Shown here piece after piece: positions 1 through 13,903 of a DNA stretch of 64,000 nucleotides. Origin of the DNA: Spizellomyces punctatus DAOM BR117 (lineage: Eukaryota > Chytridiomycota > Chytridiomycetes > Spizellomycetales > Spizellomycetaceae); the NCBI RefSeq assembly GCF_000182565.1, contig NW_015971542.1, positions 692,976 through 756,975 on the forward strand, written 5' to 3'. The notes under the pieces are model-generated. The model was not told the origin of the DNA. It did not search any database and was given only the letters and a program-made list of their open reading frames with translations. A program made the position numbers and the translations under genes. Each line of letters starts with the position of its first letter. The stretch's first letter is position 1.

Positions 1-9
1 AAATTCACA

Positions 10-2037
10 ATGCCTACGTACTTGATACATTTCGCTCAGTTTCATATGGAATTTCGGCTTCCAGGTAAGTTTTGATTAGTGGGATACATTTGAGATATTC
101 CCATTTACCCTTGCATGCAGAGCTGGACTCGTTGGCCATACTGGAAGCCGTAGAGTTGCGATATGACCCTGCAGCATATTCCAACGATGTAAGTAGCCAC
201 TTTGAGCTAGTTGCTACCTTTAGGCGTCCAGAACTCATATGATCCTTCTAATGAGCATATAGAGTCCATTCATGTTGGTGGAGATCCCAAATGATGACGA
301 CGCTCGGAAACTTGTAAAACGATCTATACTTGTGAAGTATGAAATTGAAATGCGAAAGGCTCTCATATCTGCAGCAAGATGCTGACTCGTCTTTTAATGC
401 ACTAGACATATTGTAAGACTTTGGGCTGAATCACCGACACTTGAGGACATACTAGAAACAATCAAAGATGCTCGAGAGCTGCATGTGAGCTGTTAACTTG
501 GCTGATCTTTGCCGTCTGATGACAGAAATTTACCTAATTCTGTTGGGTAGGCACCATACCTAAAAAGTAGTTTCAAGTTTATTGTTGCAGCCTTTGGGTA
601 CACAATCGAGTTAGACGAACAGATCTCCCGTATCGAACGATTCTCCTTTCTTCCATTCGAGGGACCTATTGATCTGAAGAACCCGGACGTTACATTCGCG
701 TACTACGAGGATTATGGGAAACCATCTGCACAAGAGGGTGCGGTGAGGGAGGCTAATAAACCAAAAAGAGTTTTTTTTGGAGTATTGGTACATGTTTGGA
801 GAATATGTTTGGCGGAAGGCACTGTTTTGACTTGAAACCGTTCCCTTCCTCCAGCTGGCAAGCGGTAACCGTGGAGTGGTAACAACATATGACCTCAAAA
901 AACGAAAATATTTGGGAACAACATCAATGGATGCTGAGTTGTCGCTTGTGATGGCGAATCAAGCATTGGTGCGACGCCGGATGGGGGAGTTAACCAACTA
1001 CGCGAGATGATGCTGATCAGTATATGTTTTAGGTTCGTCTAGGATCATTTGTCTTAGACCCATTCGTGGGCACTGGCAGTTTTCTAATGACATGTGCACA
1101 TTTCGGAGCCTTCACGATGGGTGCGGATATTGATGGACGACAAATTCGAGGAAAGGGTGAGTCGTAGAAAGCACTGGGTTTGTGTGTGCAGAATGTTGAC
1201 GTTTGCGAGCTGTCCAGATAGACGAAACATCCAGTCGAACGCTGTGCAGTATGGGTTGACTGGACGAGTACTGGATAATGTGGTCTGCGATTTGGGTATG
1301 GTTAGGGCACTGAGACATAGTTGGACAACTCATACTCACTCCTCTGCTAGCGCATCACCCTTGGCGAATACAACCAGTTTGGGATGCGATAGTGTGCGAT
1401 GTAAGTTCACTGGCACGACGAGGCGACCCCATGTACGTGGCGTTAACATGATGTGTAGCCACCATACGGTGTACGTGCTGGTGCGAAGAAGATCGGAAAT
1501 AATCCCAAAATAAAACCTCCACCAACCGTACTAAAGTCGTAAGTTGGACCAGAAGGCAAGTCAAATTCTCAAGGCGATTTACAAGGGTCTGGTATACAGA
1601 AACGGTGAACCGAGGTATCCTCAAACCGTCCCTTATGAAATGAACGATGTGATAGTCGATTTGATCGATTTTGCCGCTACATTCCTGGTTCCTGGGGGAA
1701 GGCTCGTCTACTGGCTCCCGACAGTCACCGATGAGTGGGTGCTTTGATTGATCTAACGAACCATCTGAACGACACTGACCATCACTACTATTTGTATAAT
1801 AACAGATATGTCCCGGAAGACGTCCCAATACATCCGAAATTCAAACTAGTTGCGAATAGCGAACAGAATTTTGGCAAATGGGCTCGACGGCTCATCACAA
1901 TGGAGAAACTACGAGGCGATGAAGAGTTGGTTGGAGTTGATCTGGAGAGAGGAGCCGAGCCGGCAACGGCCGTCCCTGCGCATTCAAAGTTCCGTACAAA
2001 GTACTTTGAATGTGTGCGAGGTGTAGAAAACTTATAG
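10..2037 (+). CDS. TRM11: tRNA (guanine-10-N2)-methyltransferase catalytic subunit (TRM11/TRMT11)
   Basis: SAM-dependent methyltransferase that makes m2G at position 10 of tRNAs together with TRM112. The first exon (ATG at 10, donor at 65) reads MPTYLIHFAQFHMEFRLP, matching the family's 'EHLEFRLPE' start. Later exons give 'RFSFLPFEGPIDLKNP', then the SAM-binding 'LDPFVGTGSFLMTCAHFGA' near 1050-1110 and 'GADIDGRQIRG'. The catalytic DPPYG motif is split by an intron: D ends an exon at about 1399 and PPYGVRAGAKK starts the next at about 1459. 'GGRLVYWLP' and 'RRLITMEK' follow, and the stop is at 2035-2037. At least seven introns. Apparently complete at the very edge of the window. Exact positions of the middle exons are approximate. 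Confidence 0.9.
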
Positions 2038-2162
2038 GTTGCCAGAGAACCTTGTGAATATAATAGATTTCTCTGCTGCCCAATACATTTTATATTGAAT
2101 TTCTGAATCTTACCCTACCAATCGCAGATGCTAATGCATATTGTAATACCAAAAAACATGAT

Positions 2163-4103
2163 TCACACCACATCCTGCTGCAGCTCAAACCTACATCTAG
2201 GTTTCGCATATTCCAATGTCCTGAGCAGGCCCCTCCTACATGCCATAGCATAATCCACATCGGCCATCTTGAACACGACTTTCCTCAAATTGGTGGCCGG
2301 AGGGAAAGCCCTCTTCAAGACTTCGACGTTCATACAGGCGCTTTCATCTATTGATACATGAAGGCTGTCAAGTAAAGGAGACGAATTGAGTATCACTACC
2401 AGATTCGCAACTGTTAGACGAGGAATTGTTGTGACATAGATGGATTGAAAGGATCTAATATCCGAATGCAGGGTATTATCATCGTCGTTATCATCCGACT
2501 CAAATATATGCATAACATCGGCAAGGGGTGCACGACAGACGTGAAGGGACTTCAAACGCGCACAAGTGGAAGGGGACAAGGTTCGCAGAAGACGACCGGC
2601 CGCATACCCATCTGGGCTGGTAGTCACGCCTTCACCGGCATTCTGAACCCACGGGAGCGCCTCTTCTCTTCCCAACTCTAAGCACTCCAAGCCCTTAAAA
2701 CCGCTCAGATTCCCTCGGGCTGTAGCGACATCGCCTATCTGCAGAGACTCTAGCCACGGCAAACTCTCTGACAGGAAACCAAGGTCGCAAGGCCCGGTCT
2801 CTAGATGCAGGGCTTTGATCGTTGGATTGTATCGAGCAAAAACGTGCGCAGGATGGGATGATACATCCACTGCATGGGCTGTGATCACGTATGGGGAATA
2901 GATGCCTCTGAGCGACAAGGTGGTCAATCCAACGGCTAAACAAGAACAGGATTTGAGAAAAAGAATAAGGAAGACAATTTGCGTGTCTCGATTTACCAGC
3001 ATTTCTTACGGTAGCTCACCTGCAGATTTCCGATGCCTATTCTCGAAATCTGACAGTAGCGCTTCAAATGGTCGTGATCGTCCAGTCACAGCCTTTTTCT
3101 GGGTCACAGAATGAGACGTGCAATTGATGCAACGCATACACTGGGTTCCATAATTGAGGAGAACACCGCATCGACTGTCCATGTCATCAGCAGCTTCTGT
3201 TATTTTACTGCTATTTAGGCCCGCACACAGCATTGCCAGTCGACTGATGAGATTCGGCGGCATTGTCCGAACAGTGGCATAAGAGTGAAGACGAAGCTCT
3301 GAGAGTCCTCTTATCGGAATGTCGCTTACGGCCAAAGAAGGTGAACTCCCATGGTCGGCTTCTTGATTGTTGACATATTCCAACCAATCTGCGACTTCTT
3401 GCAACACATTTAGGAACATATCTGCGTCAAAGCCGTCTCCAGTCGCCAACCAGTCACCCCGTCTGAAGATGAGCTGCATGTATTCCAATCCGTATCTCCC
3501 ACGCTTCCGCAAGATTGATTTTACCCCAGTAGCACTTACGCCAGGAATATGGATATTGAGTCCTTTGACCGCTGCCATTCGCCCAATGTCATTTGCCCAG
3601 AGGTCGTAAGCGCGGTCTAACCCCTTTTCTGAAAGACAGACCCGCACAAGTCGATGAGAGGGTAGATAGGCTGCCAAATCCAATATGCATGCATGAGGAA
3701 GTTGATAGGACACTTCTCGCCAGCGCTTGCACACACTACTGAGGTGGACTTCCCATGGAACGGAACGAGTGCCTTTCTTAGGTAATGCTATGGTACATCG
3801 CGTTGCAGACTTGACGTGGACAAGACGAGTTGGGAGTGGGAGGGACTTTGATGAAGGGGCAATCTGGGTAAGCGGTGGTTGGAGGTAGTGGAAAGTGTGG
3901 AGAAGGACATCCTTTGGGAGGGAATGGATTGTTGCCAAAGGCTTTTGGGAGCGACGCTGTTGCCGTCGTTGTGTTGGTGAGAGACGAGATGACGGGTGAC
4001 GGACGTGTGACTTTGACTGGATCGGTGCTGACGTAGATGGAGAGTCAGTGTGAAGTGCCATCTTGGCCGAGAAAATGGAAGGTTGGGAGCAGCTCGCTCC
4101 CAT
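2163..4103 (-). CDS. F-box protein with C-terminal LRR-like region
   Basis: Probable substrate adaptor of an SCF ubiquitin ligase. Two exons are joined by an intron at about 2944-3011 (donor gtgagc, acceptor ttgtttag), which links '..NRHRKSA' to 'AVGLTTLSLRG'. The F-box lies near residues 50-110: 'IHSLPKDVLLHTFHYLQPPL', then 'VCKRWREVSYQLPHACILDL'. The rest is about 450 residues of Leu-rich text with repeats such as 'IKALHLETGPCDLGFLSESL' and 'LKSLHVCRAPLADV', typical of LRR-like fungal F-box proteins. The first in-frame ATG (4103) gives MGASCSQPS, an N-myristoylation-like start with a nearby Cys; ATG 4061 (MALHTDS) is the alternative. The substrate is unknown. Confidence 0.75.
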
Positions 4104-4904
4104 ATCCGCATTGTGCACGTGATACGTTCAACTGGCCTCCTCCAAACGCCCGCAACATTGCAATTGAGGTTACGTCTGCTGCAGCTGTGCGGAAAACTAG
4201 CCAACTGGTAGAGTTGGTGGCCCTACTTCAATATTCCAGTCCAATGCAGAAGCATGCGCATGAATCCATTGACAACTTTTCTTAACAAGTCATGTTGATA
4301 CAAGAAGAACTCAGCATTGGGACTGTCGTGTTGAACCGCCCTCGGTGAGGGACATGTACTGTGCCTAGGGTCACTCGTTGGCCATCATAAATGCCAACGC
4401 ACAATCCTCTCCCCATTGGTCAACTGGACACCAGCAATGACCAATCGCGGAATGTACAATGTGATCTTGCGGAACACAGCGTCTCCTGGCTTTTGGGATG
4501 ACAAGATATCATGATGCTGCTGCAAAGCACGTCTCAGTCTTGAGCTCTCCTGTCCCAGTCTAGTCCAGTGATCGCTTGCCAACTACGTCAATAATCATCC
4601 TCATTTGCGTGCCACGGAGCAAAGGTCTCTGTCGTGAACGCGGCGATGTCAGGCGGCGATGGGAGTATCAACATAACCAATCCAGACTATTCCGTCAATG
4701 AACAAGGCAATTCACTTCTGCGGTATATGTATCCGTCCTGCTTCTCGTACACATGTTGACTGCGTTGACACCAAGTTGATGCCTTGAAATCGCTGATGAC
4801 AGCCGCTGATTAGGCGATTCCTACGATCACGTGAGATAGTTGGGGCAGCCTTGTTGGCCACCTACAGACCTGCTCTAGACGCATCTTAGACACAAATAAC
4901 CATC
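4104..4904. other. 801-bp intergenic region without a convincing gene
   Basis: Lies between the divergent F-box and aspartate aminotransferase genes. A minus-strand reading frame of 65 codons (4385-4582) has no ATG but follows a possible acceptor (acgtag), and a plus-strand ATG at 4647 opens about 30 codons before a gtatat. Neither resembles a family I know. It probably contains both promoters and could hide a small spliced gene. Confidence 0.4.
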
Positions 4905-6863
<1,959 letters not shown>

Positions 6864-7104
6864 TTAGACATAGCAGGATATTCTTCCTTGTTAGGAAAAC
6901 AGTGTTAGAATGCAATGTATGGTTGCCAATATCGTCTATTTTTCTTGAAAACATAATGTTTGCCAGAAAGTCGATTCACGTCTTTTGGGGCTGATCGAGC
7001 AAGCTGACTAAGCATATCCCGTGACTTGATGACCATGGAAACAGTCTGACCATCACCACCTTGAAAGTAGCAGGATCTCACCCACACTGGCATTGACCGT
7101 CAAC

Positions 7105-7761
7105 ATGTCATTAAAGGTGAGCAGGAACTACCACTGGTTCTGACAATGCTTTTGAGGCTCATGTGATTCGCTTCGCTAGACGGGCTTGGCTTATGGCCGA
7201 GTATGGCATCTCGTGGATGCAAAGGACAAAGTGCTGGGTAAACTTTCCCAGCGAATCAGCATCGCCCTGCGAGGAAAATACAAACCTATCTTCCACCCTT
7301 CTAGTATGCTTTTGAGTACATGCTTTTTCTCCACCTACGTAGGGCTGACATTTTGTAATCTAGGTGACTGTGGTGACTATGTGGTGGTAGTCAATGCCCG
7401 GCACTTGGCCCTCACTGGCAAGAAAGCCGCGCAGAAGAAATATTTCTGGCACAGCGGATGGCCAGGAGGTGTCACGGAACTTACATACGATAAGTTTTCA
7501 GCGGAGCATCCTACCGGAGTATGTACATACTCTGTCCTTTTGTACAAATTAGCACTTGCTGATTGGACTTGTTACTAGCCGTTGAAAAAAGCAGTATATG
7601 GCATGCTGCCTAAAAACAATCTACGAAAGGTGCAAATGGGTCGACTGTTCATTTTCGCCGATGCGGATCATCCCTACGAGAAGAATATTTTTCGCGATTA
7701 TGAGAACGGTGCTGCACAAATCGATCTGGATTCGGAGATAGAAGCGCCAAAGAAGGACTGA
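7105..7761 (+). CDS. MRPL23: Mitochondrial large-subunit ribosomal protein uL13m (MRPL13; yeast MRPL23)
   Basis: Component of the mitoribosomal large subunit. The first exon is only 12 nt (MSLK, ATG 7105, donor 7117). The next exon starts at about 7180 with 'TGLAYGRVWHLVDAKDKVLG' and 'KLSQRISIALRGKYKPIFHP'. After an intron comes 'CGDYVVVVNARHLALTGKKA', then 'KYFWHSGWPGGVTELTYDKF', 'KKAVYGMLPKNNLRK' and 'GRLFIFADADHPYEKNI'. These are the standard uL13 signatures: the GR.WHLVDA start, GDYVVV.NA and the AVYGMLPKN motif. TGA at 7759-7761. The tail of about 15 acidic residues is typical of mitochondrial members. Tail-to-tail with the USP39 gene. Confidence 0.92.
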
Positions 7762-8025
7762 ATAGATCCATGAATGATATCATTGCAATTGATTCTTGGA
7801 GGGTAGGATGGATGGAGAGAGCGAGTGGGTAATAACATGTATATATGTCAATTATTTTAATCAGATAGAGCGGACTCAAACATCTGTACAGTGATTATCT
7901 GACATTTCCCTCACCAAGCAGGTGACTCCAGTGTGGATCGGCCCAGCTCAGGCATCCTAAGAGAAAGAGTGGACGAAATTTTCAAAAGGAAAACGGACGA
8001 ATCTGGGTGTATCTGATTTCTATTA

Positions 8026-10189
8026 CTATGACCTCGTCTTTTCCCAAATCTGAGCGAACATGGGAGTTAATTCGGGGGTTACATCTGCGATTTCCGCTGT
8101 GTGTGCCCGCATAATTACCTGAATGTACGATTCCGAAAGGAATATCATCTGTGGCATTATCTCCTCCACGAACAAATCTTGTATCTGGAACCATTGATCC
8201 TTTGCTTTGTCATGCACATGCACTCTGTATATGCCATTTCCTGGTCCTGGCTTTCCCTCGTGGCAGATATTAGCAACCAGATCATATCGAGTTTCTCCCA
8301 GTGCGTCGGGGCCTTCGACGTCTAAATTGACATGGGTTACGCGGTTTCCATTACAATAAACTGCACGTCAGAAGACTCACAATCTGACATATCAACGTTC
8401 TTGATTGGGAAATTTACGATAGTCGGGTTCTTCTCCATGGTCCAATTGTTCTTAGTAAAGCGCTTGATATGGAAAATCAGATATTCTGGCAAGGCGGTGA
8501 TCTTGTATCTTCGTAGGATATTGCCGCTTTCCTAAATGCACATTTGAATATCACACATATTCCTGAAGCATGATGCCATGTGTTTCTCGAAGTACATACC
8601 TGTCCTGTAACACCATCATATTTACTCAAAAGGGTGGCTAGTGGAATCTACGAAGACTTAGCCTCCGCTGCAGCGACATGTGATGCAGTTAGACACTACC
8701 TGTGGGATGATGTTCTTCTCGGTCTCATCCTGAAAGAGGGGTGGGGGTGGAAGATCCAACGTCAGGAACATAAAAGGACTTCGTTTCGATATGATTTCTA
8801 CAAGATAGTATTATCATGTAAATCAATGGACCGGCGAGATCAGGATTTAAAATATTACAACAGACCTCGAGATTCATCGAAAACTTTCTTTTCGGCTTCC
8901 TCGCCCTCCACTGTCTCCTTGACAACAATAGTCTGTGAATCTATTCTTAATTCCCCCTGAAATGTGCGATGAATAAGGCCTGCTATGGGTTAGAGAGCCT
9001 GAAGACGTAACTATTATAAATATCAGATAGAACTCACTGCTGCCTGCCTTCTTTTTTCCACCCATGCCAGCATGCAACGCATTAAGAAGCCATGATATAA
9101 GATCCGTGGGATCGGCTTGCTCATTCAGTCGGAACTTCTTTTGACTAGCATTTGATATTTCCTACTCGAAGCATCAGCCACTGTACGTCTCATTGAAAGG
9201 AATAATTGTTGGGTACCTGCAGCAATTCATGCGGACTCACTTGGCCCTTGAAAGCACGAGGATTCCATACTTTTCGCATCAGCATCCCAAATCTCTTAAC
9301 TGAACAACAATAAGCAATATTTGAATAATACGAGCGAGGCGTCTCTTTGAAATTCTTACTGACCTAATTCAGATCCCGTCGCTGAGTTGTCAATCAGGAA
9401 GTGATCTCGCAGCGGTTGGACGTGAATCAAAGATTGCACAACGACGTTGACATAATCGTTCGCCTTAATATTATTAAGACCCACGAACCCTAAAGAATCA
9501 TTAGGCAAAGCATTCGTAACGATGTGCGTGTTTTGTCAACTCACCCGGAAGGTACCGCTTGTTGTTCAGATCGTAAGAATATGGATTTACTTTATCCAAT
9601 TGTGCGACTTGTTCTAGAGTAAATGTCGGATTGAGGACATACTGCAAATCGATGAGTAAGATTTAATATGAATATCGTCATCTTTGCCCTCTCAGCATTG
9701 GAACGTGCCTTGATATCGTTCAACGAGGAGTCGGTTACCTCATAACCGTCGGGCAAGATATACACCTTATGAGAGTATTAGATCTCGGAACGTTACAAAA
9801 CCCGCCAGACGTGTGTTTACCTTTAGTGTGTACAAATTGATGAAAACGTGGTGATTTTCGTGCAGACTATGGAAATAGGCATGTGACGATTTCCCTCTTC
9901 CTGTAACGATAATCAAAAACATTGCCTCACAACGCCAATAATAAATTGAAATATTGTTACCTTGAAAGTACTTCCCGCATACCAAACACGCATATACATT
10001 CAGGTTGGAAAGCGAAACGGAGCACAGTTTTTCAAAATCGAAGTCCAGCATGTACCGGTTCACTGTATCTAGAAAAAGTCCTTGCGGACCGGCGACCGGC
10101 GTGGCCTTTCCCTTTTTACGTGCAGGCGACTCCACATCGACTTGTTCGGAGTCGCCATTTTCCACGTCGGGATGTTTTCGTTTGTCCAT
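8026..10189 (-). CDS. SAD1: Pre-mRNA splicing factor SAD1/USP39 (inactive ubiquitin-protease fold)
   Basis: U4/U6.U5 tri-snRNP-associated protein needed for tri-snRNP assembly. ATG at 10189 gives MDKRKHPDVENGDSEQ. A ZnF-UBP domain follows: 'LNVYACLVCGKYFQG' and 'SHAYFHSLHENHHVFINL'. The USP-like domain has 'FVGLNNIKANDYVNVVVQSL' at about 9410-9490. The catalytic Cys of active USPs is Asp here (KANDYVN), as in all USP39 proteins, so no peptidase activity is expected. Further motifs are 'VWNPRAFKGQVSPHELLQ' and 'ADPTDLISWLLNALH'. The C-terminus is 'DQWFQIQDLFVEEIMPQMI', 'LSESYIQ' and 'IWEKTRS'. The last intron (8050-8118) is 69 nt and has no in-frame stop. Around nine introns; some middle boundaries are approximate. 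Confidence 0.92.
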
Positions 10190-10326
10190 CTTTTTGGTAG
10201 ATTAGCGATCTACTATGTGGAAATTCAAGCGCTTTCATTGCCAGTGGTTGATGAGTCATCCTAGGTCACGTGCATTGAAGGTCCTTCCGTGCATCGCAGA
10301 ATTGAAGAACTTGAAATTCCTTCAAC
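10190..10326. promoter_or_regulatory. Bidirectional promoter, SAD1/USP39 and zinc-finger gene
   Basis: Only 137 bp separate the two divergent start codons (10189 on minus, 10327 on plus), so both genes must share upstream control sequence. A CACGTG-like element (gtcacgtgca, about 10264-10273) is visible; no clear TATA box. The promoter role is inferred from position only. Confidence 0.45.
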
Positions 10327-12316
10327 ATGGAAGCCAAGTTTGACGAACTCCCAGAAACAGTCGCTACGACTGCGGACAGTATGTGACAACTCTTCAAATA
10401 TTGATCTGGATTTCGCCTTTTGCAAATGCTGTCTGCATAGTTTTTGCCACAACGGGTTTCAGCAGCCCCAACATTACTTCGGTCCAGTTTTTGTCGGCGC
10501 CTATTGGGACACCAAACAACCCGCAAACACCAAATTCTCTTCTCTGCAATGTCTGCAAAAAATCATTCTCTTCAGAGGCTACTTTGTCATCGCACCAAAA
10601 GACCGCCCGGCATCTCACAGCCTTGAAGGAGCTTCAGCGAAAGAAAGAGCGGGGCGGGAGGAGCAAGCAGCCTCCTGTGGCAGCTGCCGCTTTCGGTATG
10701 TACGCATTTGCGCCTTCACTGTTGATGAATCTTTGAATAACCACCCCTTCAGAGGCCACAGCAAAGGTGAGACAGGCAGATAAACTCGCCGTGGCGAATC
10801 CTGGCTTGGCTGCAACTATATATTGGAGTGCGGCAAATGGTATTACGCTGACAGATTACGCTCGTTCGGTTCTTTCAACTCACTTATTTCACCTGTAAAT
10901 CCCAGTTCTATGGAGCCACAAATGTGTTCGAGACACTGCCCAATGTCTTTCCAAACTCATCTCGGTTCTCTGTGATCTGAAAGCAGCGTCTCCGACCATT
11001 ACACCAGAAAAGAACGCTTCCGTAGTCTTGAAAGCATCGCAAATTGCCGAAACCTTGTATCTTACACGGATCGCTCTGGCAAGATTGCTAACGATCTACG
11101 ATTGTGACATGGCCCTTGCACTTTATATCGACGCAATTGAGGGCAAATACAGCGTGGATGCGACGACCATGGTGTTGGCGTGTGAGGTATATGAAGTGAT
11201 CATGATAATGGGAAAGTTTCAAGCTCAGCTGATACCTGAATTTCACAGCACCAGTCATTTGGCGAAGTGGTTACATTTTGCGAAGAAATATTTCGAAAAC
11301 ACATTATGCCCACAACCCCAAAATCCACTCAATCGCGGAATGCTGCCAGTGACCAACAAACAACGAACTCAAAAAAGTCGGTTGCTTTGCGAAAGATACA
11401 ATCGACTTTTCTCGAAATCTTTTGTTTTGCTAAGAACATCGAAGCACCTTTGGAAGCCCTATTTTTTGGGGGGCTAACCTTGGCGGTAGCGAAGGATGAG
11501 CTAAAGTACGTAAGGACAAGGTTTTTCGAAAGAATTTTTGCTCCGCGTATTCACCGCATACCCTTATAGATGGAATGATTACGCCGATGTATGTGTTCGC
11601 ATCGCAGATGTAAGTGGAGGCTACTCGGTCTTTTCCGCTCGCATAAGAAGCTTTTCAAGTCCTGACCTCGCCCATGTGCGTAGATTTATTTATCCTTAGA
11701 CCGACAATGGTCGACATGCGATTGTCTTGAAGTCGGAGCGAAGGCACTGTGTCAGGGAAGCGATATTTCTTTTACTCAAATTAATGAGAATGACCATACC
11801 GACATAGCAACAGAAGATCAACTGTCACCTTGGAATCTCCTCAGTGAGGCTTTGATGCTCTCAATTCAAATAGGTATATCGCCCGGCGGGTGCAGATCTG
11901 ACCAGATGAAAAAAGATCGTAGTGACATATATTTACACGTGTGTGGCAGATGATCGAGTTCGGGTTTTCCGCCTCGAAGAGTCATTACGAATGGCTCTGG
12001 AAGACAAAGGGCAGCTTCCGAATTGCTGGCAACGATTTTCAGATATAAACGTGAGTGACGTGCCCTACCTGTGCACTGATTTGTTGTCATCAAACTCACT
12101 CTATAATATTCTTTATCATTCCTTTGCTCTGAATGCCCTTGCCCTTAGTTCCTTCTACGATTTGCGAAAGCATCTCGTACGTTAGATCACAGTTGGAGCC
12201 AGGAGGAGGAAGCAGGGTATGACAGCCAAGTGATGACATCCGGCCCCACTTTATTACCTGAAGCCAGCCGACATAAAGTGGTCGCGCTGTGGCGGTCATG
12301 GAGAAATTCGCTGTAG
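10327..12316 (+). CDS. C2H2 zinc-finger protein with helical (TPR-like) repeats, function unknown
   Basis: I do not recognise the family. ATG at 10327 (MEAKFDELPETVATTAD), donor at about 10379, acceptor at about 10441. Then comes a single jaz/U1-like C2H2 finger, 'LLCNVCKKSFSSEATLSSHQ' continuing to H..RH, followed by a basic helix (KELQRKKERGGRSK). The remaining ~400 residues look all-helical with short TPR-like units, for example 'AAEKVRQADKLA'-type text around 10755, 'AETLYLTRIALARLLTIYD', 'CDMALALYIDAIEGKYSVD', 'EIFCFAKNIEAPLEAL' and 'IYLSLDRQWSTCDCLEVGAK'. The last exon, after the acceptor at about 12149, ends 'ALWRSWRNSL' with a TAG at 12314. The finger type suggests RNA or splicing work, but that is a guess. 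Confidence 0.6.
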
Positions 12317-12449
12317 ATATGTATAGATTGAACTCCAATTAGAACTGAACCTTTGGCGATAACGGCACATGTGTCTAATATGATGCGAGTACGACGACTA
12401 TCTAGCTCAAACTATTGCGGTCATACATACTTTAATGCTATATACACGT

Positions 12450-13554
12450 TCACGAAACTACACGACAGTTGTGGATTTGGAACACAAGAATGTCAGTCGC
12501 CCCGATGGCTTCCAATCTGTCCATAATATCCGCCACCTGGTCCTTGAGAACCATTGACGACACTGCAACCCAGTCGCTGTTTTCCAGTGGACTGATTGTA
12601 GGCGCCTTTTTACCTGGAGTGATTCGGACGGCCTCACGGAGTCTCTCCCGTGAGATGTTATAGTTGCATAATACAAACTTTTGTGCTGCAATAACACCCT
12701 GGATACGTCGCATAAGTGTCTCAATGAGTGGGTTGGTACTTCGTTTCTTGGGGTTGCAGATAAGAACCGCTTGCGATGTAAGAAGAGTTGTGATGGCGTG
12801 CAGCTTGGCCTCACGCATTGTTTCTCCCGACTCAACCAGGTCAACTAAAGGGAGATACGTGTAAACTTGTGATTCATCGTGGAGGACACTGGATTCTACA
12901 TACCAATTCCGTCCGCCAAACCTAATGCACATGCGGCTTCTACCGATCCGTTAATGTAGTTGATAGTCGTCTTTGATGTGGCCTTTGATCGCTCTCCATC
13001 AGCTAATTTGGCACCGCCTTTCAATAATGCAGCAGCAGCTTGCTCATCCAATCCCGATTCCAGTGCGTCAAAATATCTGTTTTTTAGACGCAACATAGGT
13101 TGAGTATTGTATGGCCAATTACAGACCCACGAGATGCACATGGGGCTATGCTTCTTCCCTACCTTCTCACAACAGATTCAAAGCTCGTTACAATCCGCTT
13201 GCCCACCAAGTCGCGGGCACTCTTTACTGGACTACTTATGGGCACCTGTACGCAAAGATTGCATTTTCCAAATCCAAGCTGGAGAAGTTCTTCCACATTC
13301 GCTCTGGACTCGACCACCATGTCCTGGCCAGTAATACCAATATCCACGTTGCCCTCCCCGACGAATGTCCCAATATCAGCGGCAGGGAGGAACACTAGTG
13401 CGATTGGGTGGTTGGTAGAAAGGGCAATATCGAGCCGGTTGCGACGATGGAATTGAATGTCGGCGCCTTTGAGAAGGGTCAAGCAGTGTTCGTGCAAACG
13501 TCCCTTCTTTGGGATGGCGAAGAGAAGCCGATCGTTCAGATCTGAAAAGTCCAT
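12450..13554 (-). CDS. HIS1: ATP phosphoribosyltransferase (HIS1), first step of histidine synthesis
   Basis: Condenses ATP with PRPP to phosphoribosyl-ATP. Exon 1 (ATG 13554) has 'RLLFAIPKKGRLHEHCLTLL', 'VFLPAADIGTFVGEGNVDIG', 'ITGQDMVVESRANVEELLQL' and 'CVQVPISSPVKSARDLVGKR'. Later exons give the PRPP-contact region 'INYINGSVEAACALGLADGI' and 'QAVLICNPKKRSTNPLIETL'. The C-terminal regulatory ACT-like domain carries 'ITPGKKAPTISPL', 'WVAVSSMVLKDQVADIMDRL' and 'GATDILVFQIHNCRVVS'. This is the long-form HisG with a histidine feedback domain and the normal length for fungi (about 300 aa). Three exons. Tail-to-tail with the zinc-finger gene (133 bp between stops). Confidence 0.95.
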
Positions 13555-13903
13555 TCTTGCAATTCGTGTCTGGATGCAAGAGTAGTCAAACGATCAAACC
13601 ACCGGTAGCGCCGCTAGTATTTCCACATTTGCTGCACTCACCTCTGCCTACAACGGCAAACCAATGAAATCCTAAAGCCCAATTTCTACCGTCCTGATCG
13701 CTGCGGGACGATGTTGCGAAAACTTGTCGTGGATGACTCACTGTGATACAAAGATCTTGCCAACGAGATCTGCTTACCCGATGCATGATGAAGCAGTCCT
13801 TTTAACCCACCACAAAATAACGAATATAAAGCAAGAACGAAGCTTTTAAACGGTCCATCATATTATTTTTCACGAGAACATAAACCATAAACTATAACAG
13901 ACC
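13555..13903. other. 349-bp spacer between HIS1 start and SNW1 stop
   Basis: Same-strand spacer that must hold the HIS1 promoter and the SNW1 3' end. No gene-like reading frame starting with ATG. An AT-rich stretch around 13800-13870 is compatible with the SNW1 polyadenylation region. Confidence 0.4.

Noticed and set aside
1355-1828. 157-codon minus-strand frame
   Set aside because: Antisense to TRM11 exons carrying the DPPYG motif.
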